Source: SAR202 cluster bacterium (lineage in GTDB: Bacteria > Chloroflexota > Dehalococcoidia > SAR202 > CAJWER01). Taken from it: a stretch of 9,878 nucleotides of DNA. Made by a program: the position numbers and the translations under genes. Within the stretch, counting starts at the first letter, position 1; every line of letters starts with the position of its first letter. Below, piece by piece: positions 1-7,272 of this stretch. The notes beneath the pieces were generated by a model. The model ran no database searches and had not been told where the DNA came from. It saw only the letters and a list, made by a program, of their open reading frames with translations. Location: NCBI GenBank assembly GCA_030740335.1, contig JASLXL010000005.1:1-9878 (forward strand), read 5' to 3'.

Positions 1-84
1 GGTCTGGGCCAGGCCGCAGGCGGACCGATCAACAGCGCACTGCACTTTTTCGGCGACAGGCTAACGGCGCTGGCAAGGAACTGA
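1..84 (+). CDS. C-terminal end of NuoF-like diaphorase subunit of formate dehydrogenase (partial)
   Basis: Only the last 27 codons and the TGA stop are present; the gene begins outside the window. The residues start with GLGQAAGGPINSALHFF. This matches the end of the NuoF/HoxF/FdsB (51 kDa) family, where the last cysteine of the N3 [4Fe-4S] cluster sits just before GLGQ and is followed by a short helix with a phenylalanine pair. In this family the subunit binds FMN and NADH and passes electrons between NAD(H) and the iron-sulfur chain. The next intact gene is a NuoG-like formate dehydrogenase catalytic subunit, so this is most likely the beta subunit of an NAD-dependent formate dehydrogenase rather than complex I NuoF. 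A NuoF from complex I or a hydrogenase diaphorase cannot be excluded from so short a fragment. Confidence 0.7.
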   Translation, partial: GLGQAAGGPINSALHFFGDRLTALARN

Positions 85-85
85 G

Positions 86-270
86 ATGAAAAAACCACAG
101 CGACGACGAAAACGCAAGATATAGAACTGGAACCTCGGCTCCTAGATCGGAATTGGGATCGGGGTGGGCATTTCAATCGGATCTGTCATGGGCGAGGTAG
201 ACATTGGAGTCGCGCTGGTTTTGTATTTGACGTGGCGATTGGCTCTGTAATGCCCGCCCGAAACCGATAG
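86..270 (+). pseudogene. Decayed small glycine-zipper membrane protein gene
   Basis: An ATG at 86, two bases after the preceding stop, opens a lysine/arginine-rich start (MKKPQRRRKRKI) that ends at TAG 122-124. The same frame goes on through a second TAG at 143-145 into a glycine-zipper membrane segment (IGIGIGVGISIGSVMG, then VDIGVAL, to about 217). Moving back one base at 217 continues as GFVFDVAIGSVMPARNR and stops at TAG 268-270. IGSVM therefore appears twice, as in small proteins built of two glycine-zipper helices after a basic N-terminus. A basic start, then NWNLGS, then two repeats is the layout I would expect of an intact protein of about 60 residues. Two amber codons, each one base from TGG, and one frameshift have broken it. 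Other genes here end in TAG, so amber recoding is unlikely. The family assignment is inference from composition. Confidence 0.55.
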
Positions 271-315
271 CAAACAGAGGCGCAGGTCAACGAGTACCGT
301 CATAGGTAACACACA

Positions 316-3015
316 ATGACAACCACACTGCAAATCAACGGTAGCGATGTAGAGGTCCCTGATGGCGCCTCGGTACTGGACGCGGTCAATGCGTCCAGTA
401 CCACTATTTCGCAACTGTGTAAGGACCCGGACATGAAGCCCATTGGCGCCTGCCGCACCTGCATCGTGCAGATCGACGGCACCCGTGGCTTCCCGGCATC
501 GTGCTCGGTACCTGCGACCGACGGCATGCAGGTGTGGACCGACTCCGAAGACGTGACCAGGGTACGCCGTGGCGTGCTGGAGCTTACCCAGGCAATGGTC
601 AGGTCGAACGGCGACGGTGGTCACCGTGAATTGGACCTCGCAGCCCAGAATAATGGCCTGGATAGGCCGCGATGGGCCAGCCGAGAGCGCGAGCCGATGG
701 ACGCTAGCAACCCGATTTTCAACATTGCGATGCAAGACTGCATCCTGTGCGGCCGTTGCGCCCAGGCTTGCCAGGAAGGCCACCAATTCATAGGCGCCAT
801 CGACATGCTGGGGGCCGGCCAGGAGAGCCGTATAGGCACATTCATGGACCTGCCCTTGCTGGAGTCTGTGTGCACAACGTGCGGGCAGTGCCTATCTGTG
901 TGCCCCACCGGCGCTATCCAAGTCAAGAAAACACCAGCTCCCGCCGTCAGGACGGTGAATACCACGTGTCCATACTGCGGCGTCGGATGCGGTATCAAAG
1001 CGAAGGTGGACGAAAGTGAACGCATCATGGAAATGCTGGATGACCCCGACAACCAGTCCAGCCTGGGCATGCTCTGCGTCAAGGGGCGGTTTGGATACAC
1101 CTTCGTCCACCACGAGGACCGGATCACCTCACCGCTCGTTCGGCGCGAAGGCGAGCTGGTTCCGGTCTCCTGGGACGAGGCAATGGACTATGTGACGGAG
1201 CAACTGGCACGGTATCGCGGGGATGCGTTTGCGACCTTGTGCTCGGCCAAAGCGACCAACGAGGATGGCTACGTCCAGCAGAAATTCTCTCGCGTCATCA
1301 TGCAATCGAACCACATCGACCACTGCACGCGTCTGTGCCACTCTCCATCGGTCGAGGCGATGTTGACCTCCCTGGGCTCCGGTGCGACGAGCAACTCGTA
1401 TATCGACTACGAAGAGGCCGGCTGCCTGGTCATCATCGGGTCCGACGCCAACTCCAACCACCCGGTGGCCGCATCACGAATGCGACGTGCCGTCATAGAG
1501 CGCGGGGCGAAACTGGTGGTGATAAACCCGCGGCGCATCGACATGTGCGATTTCGCCGACCTGTGGCTGAGGCCACGGCCAGGGACCGACGTGGCCCTGC
1601 TCAACGCGATGGCGAGGGTTGTCCTGGAGGAGGGTCTGGCCGACGAGTCGTTCGTTCGAGACCGCACAGAGGGGTATGACGAGTGGCGGCAGATCGTCGA
1701 CAAGTACACCCTCGAATATGCCGAGGGCATCACCGGGGTTCCGACAGACGATATAGCAGAAGCCGCACGGATGTACGCCAGCCCGCCATTCAGCGGCTCG
1801 TGTCTGATCTGGGGTATGGGAATCACACAGCACACGATGGGCACAGCCAACGCCCACGGCCTCCTGAATTTGGCCTTTGTTACGGGCCAGCTCGGGAAGC
1901 CCGGCAACGGCATCTCGCCTCTAAGGGGACAAAACAACGTCCAAGGATGCGGGGACGCCGGTTGTTTGCCCAACTCCTTCCCTGGCTACCAAGAAATCTC
2001 GGACTCGAGCCTCGAAAAATTCCAACAAGCCTGGGGCACCGACCTGCCTCAAGAAAAAGGGATGGTCATCACCGATGTAGTAGAAGCGGCTCTGACGGGC
2101 CGAGTCAAGGCGATGTACATCGTTGGCGAAAACCCGTTGCTCAGCGAGCCTGACCTTCACCATGCGGAAAAGGCTTTCAACAATCTGGAATTCTTGGTAG
2201 TACAGGATATTTTCCTCCACGAAACTGCACAGATCGCCGACGTGGTTCTTCCCGCGACAACGTTCGCGGAAAAGGACGGGACCTTCACCAACAGCGAACG
2301 GCGGGTGCAACGGGTCCGAAAAGTGATTGAGCCGATAGGCGATAGCAGGCCCGACTGGGAGATTATTTGCGAGTTAGGAAGGAAGCTAAGCGCAAAGTTG
2401 GACCTGGGTGCAAAGGCAGAGTTCAACTACGGCAACACATCGGAGATCTGGACAGAGATGGCAGCGTTGACACCCAGTATGGCCGGGATATCGTACGAAC
2501 GGCTAGACGCCGAAGGTGGCATTCAGTGGCCATGCCCCACGCCGGACCACCCCGGGACCCGATATCTATACGAAAAGGACTTCCCGAGGGGATTTCGCGC
2601 GAAGTTCGTGGCATTCGACCAGGGCCCCGCAGCTGAGGAGATGCCGTCCAAACGATTTCCGCTCATCATGAACACGGGCCGCATCTTGTACCACTGGCAC
2701 GGTGGGACCATCACGAAGCGAGCCGAAGGGCTGATGTCCCGTTCACCTGAACTTGAGATCGCGATGAGCCCGGAGGACGGCGAGCGTTACGATGTTATCG
2801 ACGGCGAGTGGATACGGATCAGGTCTCGGCGTGGTGACCTGGAAGGCCGAGTGCTCTACACGGAAAAGAACCGCGTAGGCGAAATTTTCGTGCCTTTTGT
2901 GAAGCTACAAAAGCACGCGGCAAATTTCCTGACTAACGCCGCCTTTGACCCCGAATCCAAGATCCCAGAGTACAAAGTCTGTGCTGTACGAATCGAAAAA
3001 CTCTCGAACCCTTAG
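316..3015 (+). CDS. fdhA: Formate dehydrogenase catalytic (alpha) subunit, Mo/W-bis-MGD, cysteine type
   Basis: The 899-residue protein oxidises formate to CO2 and passes electrons through iron-sulfur clusters to the diaphorase subunit. Domains in order: a [2Fe-2S] ferredoxin domain (Cys35, 46, 49, 63); two [4Fe-4S] motifs (Cys142/145/148/152 and Cys186/189/192/196); the molybdopterin domain's own cluster (Cys218/221/225/254); the catalytic core; and the C-terminal pterin-binding domain (about 781-895). The active site is Cys341-His342 in RLCHSP, encoded by TGC, so no selenocysteine is used. Arg537 in LRGQNNVQG matches the conserved formate-binding arginine. There is no signal or twin-arginine peptide, so it is cytoplasmic. 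The His-Cys3 cluster found in NuoG and many FdhA proteins is missing: no cysteine lies between 63 and 142. The ATG start has only a weak upstream AGG. The preceding partial NuoF-like gene is its likely partner. Length fits the 890-960 residues usual for the family. Confidence 0.93.
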   Translation: MTTTLQINGSDVEVPDGASVLDAVNASSTTISQLCKDPDMKPIGACRTCIVQIDGTRGFPASCSVPATDGMQVWTDSEDVTRVRRGVLELTQAMVRSNGDGGHRELDLAAQNNGLDRPRWASREREPMDASNPIFNIAMQDCILCGRCAQACQEGHQFIGAIDMLGAGQESRIGTFMDLPLLESVCTTCGQCLSVCPTGAIQVKKTPAPAVRTVNTTCPYCGVGCGIKAKVDESERIMEMLDDPDNQSSLGMLCVKGRFGYTFVHHEDRITSPLVRREGELVPVSWDEAMDYVTEQLARYRGDAFATLCSAKATNEDGYVQQKFSRVIMQSNHIDHCTRLCHSPSVEAMLTSLGSGATSNSYIDYEEAGCLVIIGSDANSNHPVAASRMRRAVIERGAKLVVINPRRIDMCDFADLWLRPRPGTDVALLNAMARVVLEEGLADESFVRDRTEGYDEWRQIVDKYTLEYAEGITGVPTDDIAEAARMYASPPFSGSCLIWGMGITQHTMGTANAHGLLNLAFVTGQLGKPGNGISPLRGQNNVQGCGDAGCLPNSFPGYQEISDSSLEKFQQAWGTDLPQEKGMVITDVVEAALTGRVKAMYIVGENPLLSEPDLHHAEKAFNNLEFLVVQDIFLHETAQIADVVLPATTFAEKDGTFTNSERRVQRVRKVIEPIGDSRPDWEIICELGRKLSAKLDLGAKAEFNYGNTSEIWTEMAALTPSMAGISYERLDAEGGIQWPCPTPDHPGTRYLYEKDFPRGFRAKFVAFDQGPAAEEMPSKRFPLIMNTGRILYHWHGGTITKRAEGLMSRSPELEIAMSPEDGERYDVIDGEWIRIRSRRGDLEGRVLYTEKNRVGEIFVPFVKLQKHAANFLTNAAFDPESKIPEYKVCAVRIEKLSNP

Positions 3016-3055
3016 AGCCGCAGATGCGAGGACCCTTCCCGTGGAACATGATCCG

Positions 3056-3213
3056 AAAATCATAGCCCTGCGCTACTGCGATGTGGAATAGGAGACCCGA
3101 TACACCCACGATGATGATCGCTGACTCGGACACAGTGATCACGAACTGGGCCGGGTGAAGATCGGCGTTCTCCCCTAGCCTACCTTGTCATACTCAAGCA
3201 TCGCCATTACCAT
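3056..3213 (-). other. Possible remnant of a small membrane protein gene, broken by a frameshift
   Basis: This lies in the 233-base gap between fdhA and the next gene. On the minus strand an ATG at 3213 opens MVMAMLEYDKVG and stops at 3175. One frame over, from 3178, the reading continues LGENADLHPAQF and then, from about 3142 to 3056, a hydrophobic stretch rich in Ile/Val/Leu (SAIIIVGVSGLLFHIAVAQGYDF) that could span a membrane. After that the frame runs into sequence antisense to fdhA and looks meaningless. I do not recognise a family. It may be a decayed small membrane protein or chance; the only support is the amino acid composition and the neat join of the two frames. Confidence 0.18.
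3185..3213 (+). promoter_or_regulatory. Candidate sigma70-type promoter for the 3249 gene
   Basis: TTGTCA (3185-3190, five of six bases of the -35 consensus) is followed after 17 bases by TACCAT (3208-3213, four of six of the -10 consensus). Transcription would start near 3220, giving a leader of about 30 bases before the ATG at 3249, with GAGAGG at 3237-3242 as ribosome binding site. If real, the unknown gene and the dehydratase can be transcribed apart from fdhA. Only sequence match supports it. Confidence 0.3.
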
Positions 3214-3248
3214 CTTATTGTACCCATTGACGCAACGAGAGGTCGCGA

Positions 3249-3902
3249 ATGTCGCAACGCATCACGCAATTGCCGAAGCCTGACGCAGGGCAGTACAGCG
3301 AGGACCGTAAGTTGTTCCTCGTACCCAACTTCATGATCCCGCCGAATGCTCCCAAGGAGGGCCAAGATTTACTTGAGGGGTACTGGTCTGAAATTCGCAG
3401 CCACATCGAGAACCTAGAAAGGTCGCTTGGCAAGGTAGCCCACGTATACCACGAGATCGTCTATACCGACGGCGATGAGGGCATGGCCATGCTCCAGGAA
3501 GTCAACCCCAAGGGTTCGGCGTTCATCCAAGTTCTATGCCAATCTGACGCGAAACTGGAGGCGGCCGAGGACAAGGCTCTGGTGGAAGAGAGCATGGATT
3601 GGCAGAGGTGCCTCACCATCGGACTCGCCAGCGAGAAGGTTGCCAAAACGGCCATGGAAGGATTTCAGGAGGCGACCCAGGGTCGCTTCGATCACATTGC
3701 GAAGAAGATCGACGACACCCTAAAAATGGGCGAGTCGAGTGTCCTGTTCATTGGCGAGGGCCACCGGATCCAATTTTCCTCCGATATTCGCGTATTCTAC
3801 GTGGCTCCTCCATCTTTGGACGCCCTCAAACGTTGGCTCTCAAACCCAACGCCGATGCCTGATCCGACTACAACTAGCAATCCTGAGACGGCCGATGAGT
3901 GA
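3249..3902 (+). CDS. Conserved-looking protein of unknown function
   Basis: This is an intact 217-residue soluble protein without signal peptide or membrane segment. The start is well supported: GAGAGG lies six bases before the ATG. The N-terminal part (about 20-70) has RKLFLVPNFMIPP and then an aromatic, charged helical region (YWSEIRSHIENLERSLGKV). Residues about 75-160 are helix-rich and acidic. About 160-198 forms an alpha/beta unit ending in SSDIRVFYVAPPSLDALKRWL, and the last 20 residues are a proline/threonine tail that is probably disordered. I believe similar proteins occur in Chloroflexota as uncharacterised entries; the GESSVLFIGEGHRIQF stretch faintly recalls the third domain of eRF1/Pelota-like proteins, but this is a guess. 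It sits between formate dehydrogenase and a dehydratase, nine bases before the latter, so the two are likely co-transcribed. No catalytic motif is visible and no function is claimed. Confidence 0.8.
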   Translation: MSQRITQLPKPDAGQYSEDRKLFLVPNFMIPPNAPKEGQDLLEGYWSEIRSHIENLERSLGKVAHVYHEIVYTDGDEGMAMLQEVNPKGSAFIQVLCQSDAKLEAAEDKALVEESMDWQRCLTIGLASEKVAKTAMEGFQEATQGRFDHIAKKIDDTLKMGESSVLFIGEGHRIQFSSDIRVFYVAPPSLDALKRWLSNPTPMPDPTTTSNPETADE

Positions 3903-3911
3903 CGGTTTAGT

Positions 3912-5630
3912 ATGCCGACAATAGAGCCGACGCTCCGTTCTCGTGAGTGGCTCGACACCCCTGAACTTTACGGGTGGCTGAGGCGCGCAGCCCTGCGCTC
4001 CCAGGGGTTCGGCGAACAACTGCTTGACGACCGTCCACTTATCGGCATCTGTAACTCCTGGTCTGAACTGACTCACTGCAACGCCCATCTGAGGCAGCTT
4101 GCGGAGGCCGTCAAACGCGGCGTCTGGCAGGCAGGCGGGCTACCTCTCGAATTCCCCGTCATGTCCCTGGGCGAATACAATATGCGCCCGACCACCATGC
4201 TCTACCGGAACCTTATGAGCATGGACGTCGAAGAGTCGATCACCGCCAATCCTCTGGACGCCGTCGTGCTTCTGTCGGGCTGTGACAAGACCACCCCTGC
4301 AATGATGATGGGCGCGGCCAGCGCGGACGTTCCGGCTATCGTAGTGACAGGCGGACCCCAGCTCAAAGGCGAGTGGCGCGGCGAAGACCTGGGCACCTGC
4401 ACCGATTGCCGCCACTACGAACAGGAGCTACGAGCGGGCCGAATTTCGCAAGACGAGTGGCGGGAACTACAGGGCAGCATCATTCGGAGCCCGGGTCACT
4501 GTGGGGTCATGGGCACAGCCTCAACAATGGCGTTGGTAGCCGAGGCGATAGGCATGGCGCTGCCGGGTAACGCCGCTATCCCTGCGGCGGACTCCCGCCG
4601 AACGCTTCTTGCCGAAAGTGCGGGTCGGCGGGCGGTCGCGGTGGCCCAAGAGAATGTGCGCCCATCCGCCATAATGACTGCGTCCGCTTTCGACAATGCC
4701 ATCCGTGTCGTGCACGCCGCTGGAGGCTCGACCAACGCCATCGTCCACTTAACGGCATTAGCGGGCCGGTTAGGCATTTCACTACCCCTATCACGCTTCG
4801 ACGAACTATCACGTGACACGCCCCTATTGCTCGACCTGAAGCCATCGGGGCACTTTCTGATGGAGGATTTTGCATATGCAGGCGGACTGCCCGCACTACT
4901 GACCGAACTGTCACCGAAGTTAGATCTCGACGCGATAACGATCTCCGGCGCAACCCTCGGTGCGAATATCGAAGGAGCGACGGTCCAAAACACCGATGTG
5001 ATCCGTTCATTTGGGAAGCCAATAACACCCGAAGGAGGCCTGGCGGTTCTAACGGGGTCTCTAGCTCCAAACGGGGCTGTGATCAAGACGTCGACGGCGT
5101 CACCCGATTTGCTCACACACCGTGGGCGCGCCGTAGTATTCGAGGACCACAACGACTTGTTAAGCCGCATAGACTCCGACGATTTGGATGTCGAGCCCGA
5201 GGACGTTCTAGTGATGCGCGGCGCGGGGCCTCAAGGCGCACCCGGCATGCCCGAGTGGGGTTTCCTGCCGCTGCCAAAAAAGCTGCTGCGCCGCGGGGTA
5301 CAAGACATGATGCGGCTTAGCGATGCCAGAATGAGCGGCACGGCCTTCGGCACCGTAGTCGTCCATGTTACCCCTGAGTCGGCGGCGGGCGGTCCATTAG
5401 GCGCCGTACGTAACGGCGACCTTATAGAAATGGACGTCGCAAACCGACGACTCGACCTACTAGTGGACGAAAGTGAAATCAAGAATAGACTGGCCGCAGC
5501 ACCTCCAAAACAGATCCGGCGATCTCGCGGTTACGGCTGGCTATTCGAACAGCACATCATGCAGGCCGATCAAGGCTGTGACTTTGACTTCCTCACAGCA
5601 ACTGGCGTTATGGCCAACGTCACTCGATAG
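3912..5630 (+). CDS. IlvD/Edd-family dehydratase, probably sugar-acid (aldonate) dehydratase
   Basis: The 572-residue protein belongs to the iron-sulfur dehydratases that remove water from dihydroxy acids to give 2-keto-3-deoxy acids. Cluster cysteines are Cys56 (ELTHCNAH), Cys124 (SGCDKTTPA) and Cys197 (PGHCGVMGTAS). Asp125 and Lys126 after Cys124, with Glu88, match the magnesium site. Ser475 in RMSGTAFG matches the catalytic serine of the family. The spacing follows the L-arabinonate/D-xylonate dehydratase branch (three conserved Cys, NSWSELTHCNAHL near the N-terminus) better than true dihydroxyacid dehydratase of valine/isoleucine synthesis, so an aldonic acid is the likelier substrate. 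The exact one cannot be read from sequence. The ATG start has no clear ribosome binding site, and the gene follows the unknown gene after nine bases, suggesting translational coupling. Branched-chain dehydratase activity remains possible. Confidence 0.88.
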   Translation: MPTIEPTLRSREWLDTPELYGWLRRAALRSQGFGEQLLDDRPLIGICNSWSELTHCNAHLRQLAEAVKRGVWQAGGLPLEFPVMSLGEYNMRPTTMLYRNLMSMDVEESITANPLDAVVLLSGCDKTTPAMMMGAASADVPAIVVTGGPQLKGEWRGEDLGTCTDCRHYEQELRAGRISQDEWRELQGSIIRSPGHCGVMGTASTMALVAEAIGMALPGNAAIPAADSRRTLLAESAGRRAVAVAQENVRPSAIMTASAFDNAIRVVHAAGGSTNAIVHLTALAGRLGISLPLSRFDELSRDTPLLLDLKPSGHFLMEDFAYAGGLPALLTELSPKLDLDAITISGATLGANIEGATVQNTDVIRSFGKPITPEGGLAVLTGSLAPNGAVIKTSTASPDLLTHRGRAVVFEDHNDLLSRIDSDDLDVEPEDVLVMRGAGPQGAPGMPEWGFLPLPKKLLRRGVQDMMRLSDARMSGTAFGTVVVHVTPESAAGGPLGAVRNGDLIEMDVANRRLDLLVDESEIKNRLAAAPPKQIRRSRGYGWLFEQHIMQADQGCDFDFLTATGVMANVTR

Positions 5631-5648
5631 TCTTCCTTGCCTGGGTCA

Positions 5649-6329
5649 TCATCCCTTGTGGGGTGGTAGCGTCTCCCTTAGCCATATGAGCAGGTCTGCT
5701 AGGACGTCTGGTGTGATCTGGTGATCCATGTCGTACTCGTGGTACTCGGGGTCGTATCCATTGGTTTTGAGAAACTGGCGGGCTAGTTGGGCAGCCTTGA
5801 CCGGAATCATCGAGTCGGACGTGCCGTGGGATATGAAAATAGCCTGGTCACGTGCCAGTGGCAGCCGATCTCGCATATCACCTACTCCTGGGATCTGTGC
5901 GCTCAACGCCACGATTCCCTGGAAGGTATCCGGCCGTGGCAGTCCGTGCCGAAATGTCATCATCCCGCCCTGCGAAAAGCCACCCAGGACAACGTCGCCG
6001 GCCTCCACACTGTATTTGTCCATGACATCCGCTAAACAACCTTGGAGTTGCTCCTCGGAGGCGCCATCGTCGTCGAAACCCTCACCTACCGGGACACTCC
6101 ACGCATACCCGACCATCCCCGGCGCGAGCTCGATCCGTGTCGGCGCATTAGGAAACACGTAGATGTACCCATTGGGATCGAGCAGTGGTACCAATCCGGC
6201 CAGGTCTCCCATATGTGAGCCGTAGCCGTGCAGCAATATGACCATCGGATAACTGTCGCCTTGTCGATATCCGTCGGGCTCCACCACTTGATATCGCAAA
6301 TTTTGGCCTCTGAACTGTCTGGTTTCCAA
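5649..6329 (-). CDS. Alpha/beta-hydrolase, phospholipase/carboxylesterase-like
   Basis: The 226-residue protein has the compact alpha/beta-hydrolase fold of the bacterial carboxylesterase/phospholipase family (usually 200-230 residues). Visible elements are HGYGS at 34-38 (oxyanion loop), the nucleophile elbow GGFSQGG with Ser119, Asp172 in SHGTSDSMIPV, and His203 in DMDHQI; these form a full catalytic triad. It should cleave a carboxylic ester or a lysophospholipid; the natural substrate is unknown. No signal peptide is seen, so it is probably cytoplasmic. The start is TTG at 6329, chosen because AGGAGG lies four bases before it on the minus strand and no ATG gives a better fit. It converges on the dehydratase gene with an 18-base gap and no visible hairpin terminator, so read-through between the two is possible. 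Confidence 0.88.
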   Translation of the reverse strand: METRQFRGQNLRYQVVEPDGYRQGDSYPMVILLHGYGSHMGDLAGLVPLLDPNGYIYVFPNAPTRIELAPGMVGYAWSVPVGEGFDDDGASEEQLQGCLADVMDKYSVEAGDVVLGGFSQGGMMTFRHGLPRPDTFQGIVALSAQIPGVGDMRDRLPLARDQAIFISHGTSDSMIPVKAAQLARQFLKTNGYDPEYHEYDMDHQITPDVLADLLIWLRETLPPHKG

Positions 6330-6369
6330 GATTCCTCCTGTGTTGTGACGCGAACCACAAACGGTCCTT

Positions 6370-6398
6370 TTGACTTGATGGGAAGCAACGCGTTGAAT
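6370..6398 (+). promoter_or_regulatory. Weak candidate promoter for the 6470 gene
   Basis: In the 140-base divergent gap, TTGACT (6370-6375) precedes TTGAAT (6393-6398) by 17 bases; the first matches five of six and the second four of six consensus bases. It would give a leader of about 65 bases. The gap must also hold a promoter for the hydrolase on the other strand, for which I see no convincing match. Confidence 0.22.
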
Positions 6399-6469
6399 TA
6401 GAATCGACTCTATGGGCCCGCGTGGCTCATTCGATGGTTTGATGCCTGAATAATACTTAGAGGTGGCGA

Positions 6470-7246
6470 TTGAGCAAGTTCATAGATATGCTGTCGAAAG
6501 TGGATGAGCAGGCCCCAGCGCCTATGGGATTTGGCATGCGAAATAGGGACCGACGTGCGGCCAACGCGCTGGCTATCGCCGGCACGACGGCACCTTCGGG
6601 CCTCACCAAGGCCAAAGCCACTTCAGAGAGAGTCGATGCAGTCCTGTTGACATCTACCGACAAGGACGCAAAGACCCTCGACAAGGCCGCCTCCAAGCTG
6701 AAAGACGGAATATGGGGCGTTCGCGGCAGGGCGGTCAGCGCCAATCAGGCCCGCCACCTAACCGAGTCGGGTTGTGACTTTATAGTTTTTGATGCCGAGG
6801 GAACCTCGGCTGCACTCCTTGATATTGAGGATTTCGGCAAGATAGTTACTGTCGGTGACCATCTGGACGAGGAAACGGCCCGCAGCATCGCCGGAATTCC
6901 CATCGACGCCGTATTGTATACCCCGGGGGAACTTGATCTTCCCCTAACCGTCGGGGCGCTCCTAGCGATCAGTCGGGTGCGCGGGCTGCTCGACCTACCC
7001 TACATCATGGCCGTCTCAGAGGCTATCACTGGCGACGACATTGCCGCCCTCCGGAACGTTGGAATCGCCGGATTGGTTATGGACCTCTCCGCGCCGGACG
7101 ACATCGCCAGCACCGCGAAGGCAATCGCAAGCTTGCCCAGGCGAAAAAACAAGCCGAACCGAAGCAGTGCCCTGGTCCCTCCCGTGGCTGCCGATCAACC
7201 ACAGGAATTAGACGAAGACTACCCCGACGAAGACGAGGAGTACTAG
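6470..7246 (+). CDS. Unrecognised alpha/beta protein with acidic tail
   Basis: The protein is 258 residues and starts at TTG 6470, supported by AGAGGTGG just upstream and by the absence of a suitable ATG. No signal peptide or membrane segment is seen. Residues about 55-225 alternate hydrophobic strands and helices: [50 protein letters not shown]. This rhythm suggests a TIM-barrel-like or other parallel alpha/beta fold. I cannot see a phosphate-binding loop or catalytic set that would name a family. The last 20 residues are strongly acidic ([11 protein letters not shown]) after a basic linker (RRKNKPNR), so the end is probably disordered and could bind a cationic partner. It stands alone between the divergent hydrolase and a convergent pseudogene. 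Similar uncharacterised proteins probably exist in Chloroflexota, but that is memory, not shown here. Confidence 0.75.
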   Translation: MSKFIDMLSKVDEQAPAPMGFGMRNRDRRAANALAIAGTTAPSGLTKAKATSERVDAVLLTSTDKDAKTLDKAASKLKDGIWGVRGRAVSANQARHLTESGCDFIVFDAEGTSAALLDIEDFGKIVTVGDHLDEETARSIAGIPIDAVLYTPGELDLPLTVGALLAISRVRGLLDLPYIMAVSEAITGDDIAALRNVGIAGLVMDLSAPDDIASTAKAIASLPRRKNKPNRSSALVPPVAADQPQELDEDYPDEDEEY

Positions 7247-7272
7247 AGACGAAATAGATAGCTTTATCCCGG

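Noticed and set aside
122..145. TAG codons recoded as an amino acid
   Set aside because: Other genes in the window, such as fdhA, the dehydratase and tsaE, end in TAG, and the same remnant also has a frameshift, so simple decay explains it better.
142..786. Long minus-strand open frame of 214 codons opposite the start of fdhA
   Set aside because: It lies mostly antisense to the ferredoxin domain of fdhA, its composition is not protein-like, and its end is the mirror of the glycine-zipper repeat (PTPIPIPI).
1336..1338. Selenocysteine at the formate dehydrogenase active site
   Set aside because: The codon is TGC, so this is the cysteine form; no TGA is read through in the gene.
1407..1973. 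Minus-strand open frame of 188 codons inside fdhA
   Set aside because: Antisense to the molybdopterin core of fdhA with no recognisable motif and no ribosome binding site noted.
4496..5170. Minus-strand open frame of 224 codons inside the dehydratase
   Set aside because: It is fully antisense to conserved dehydratase sequence; arginine/serine/alanine-rich composition is typical of a shadow frame in GC-rich DNA.
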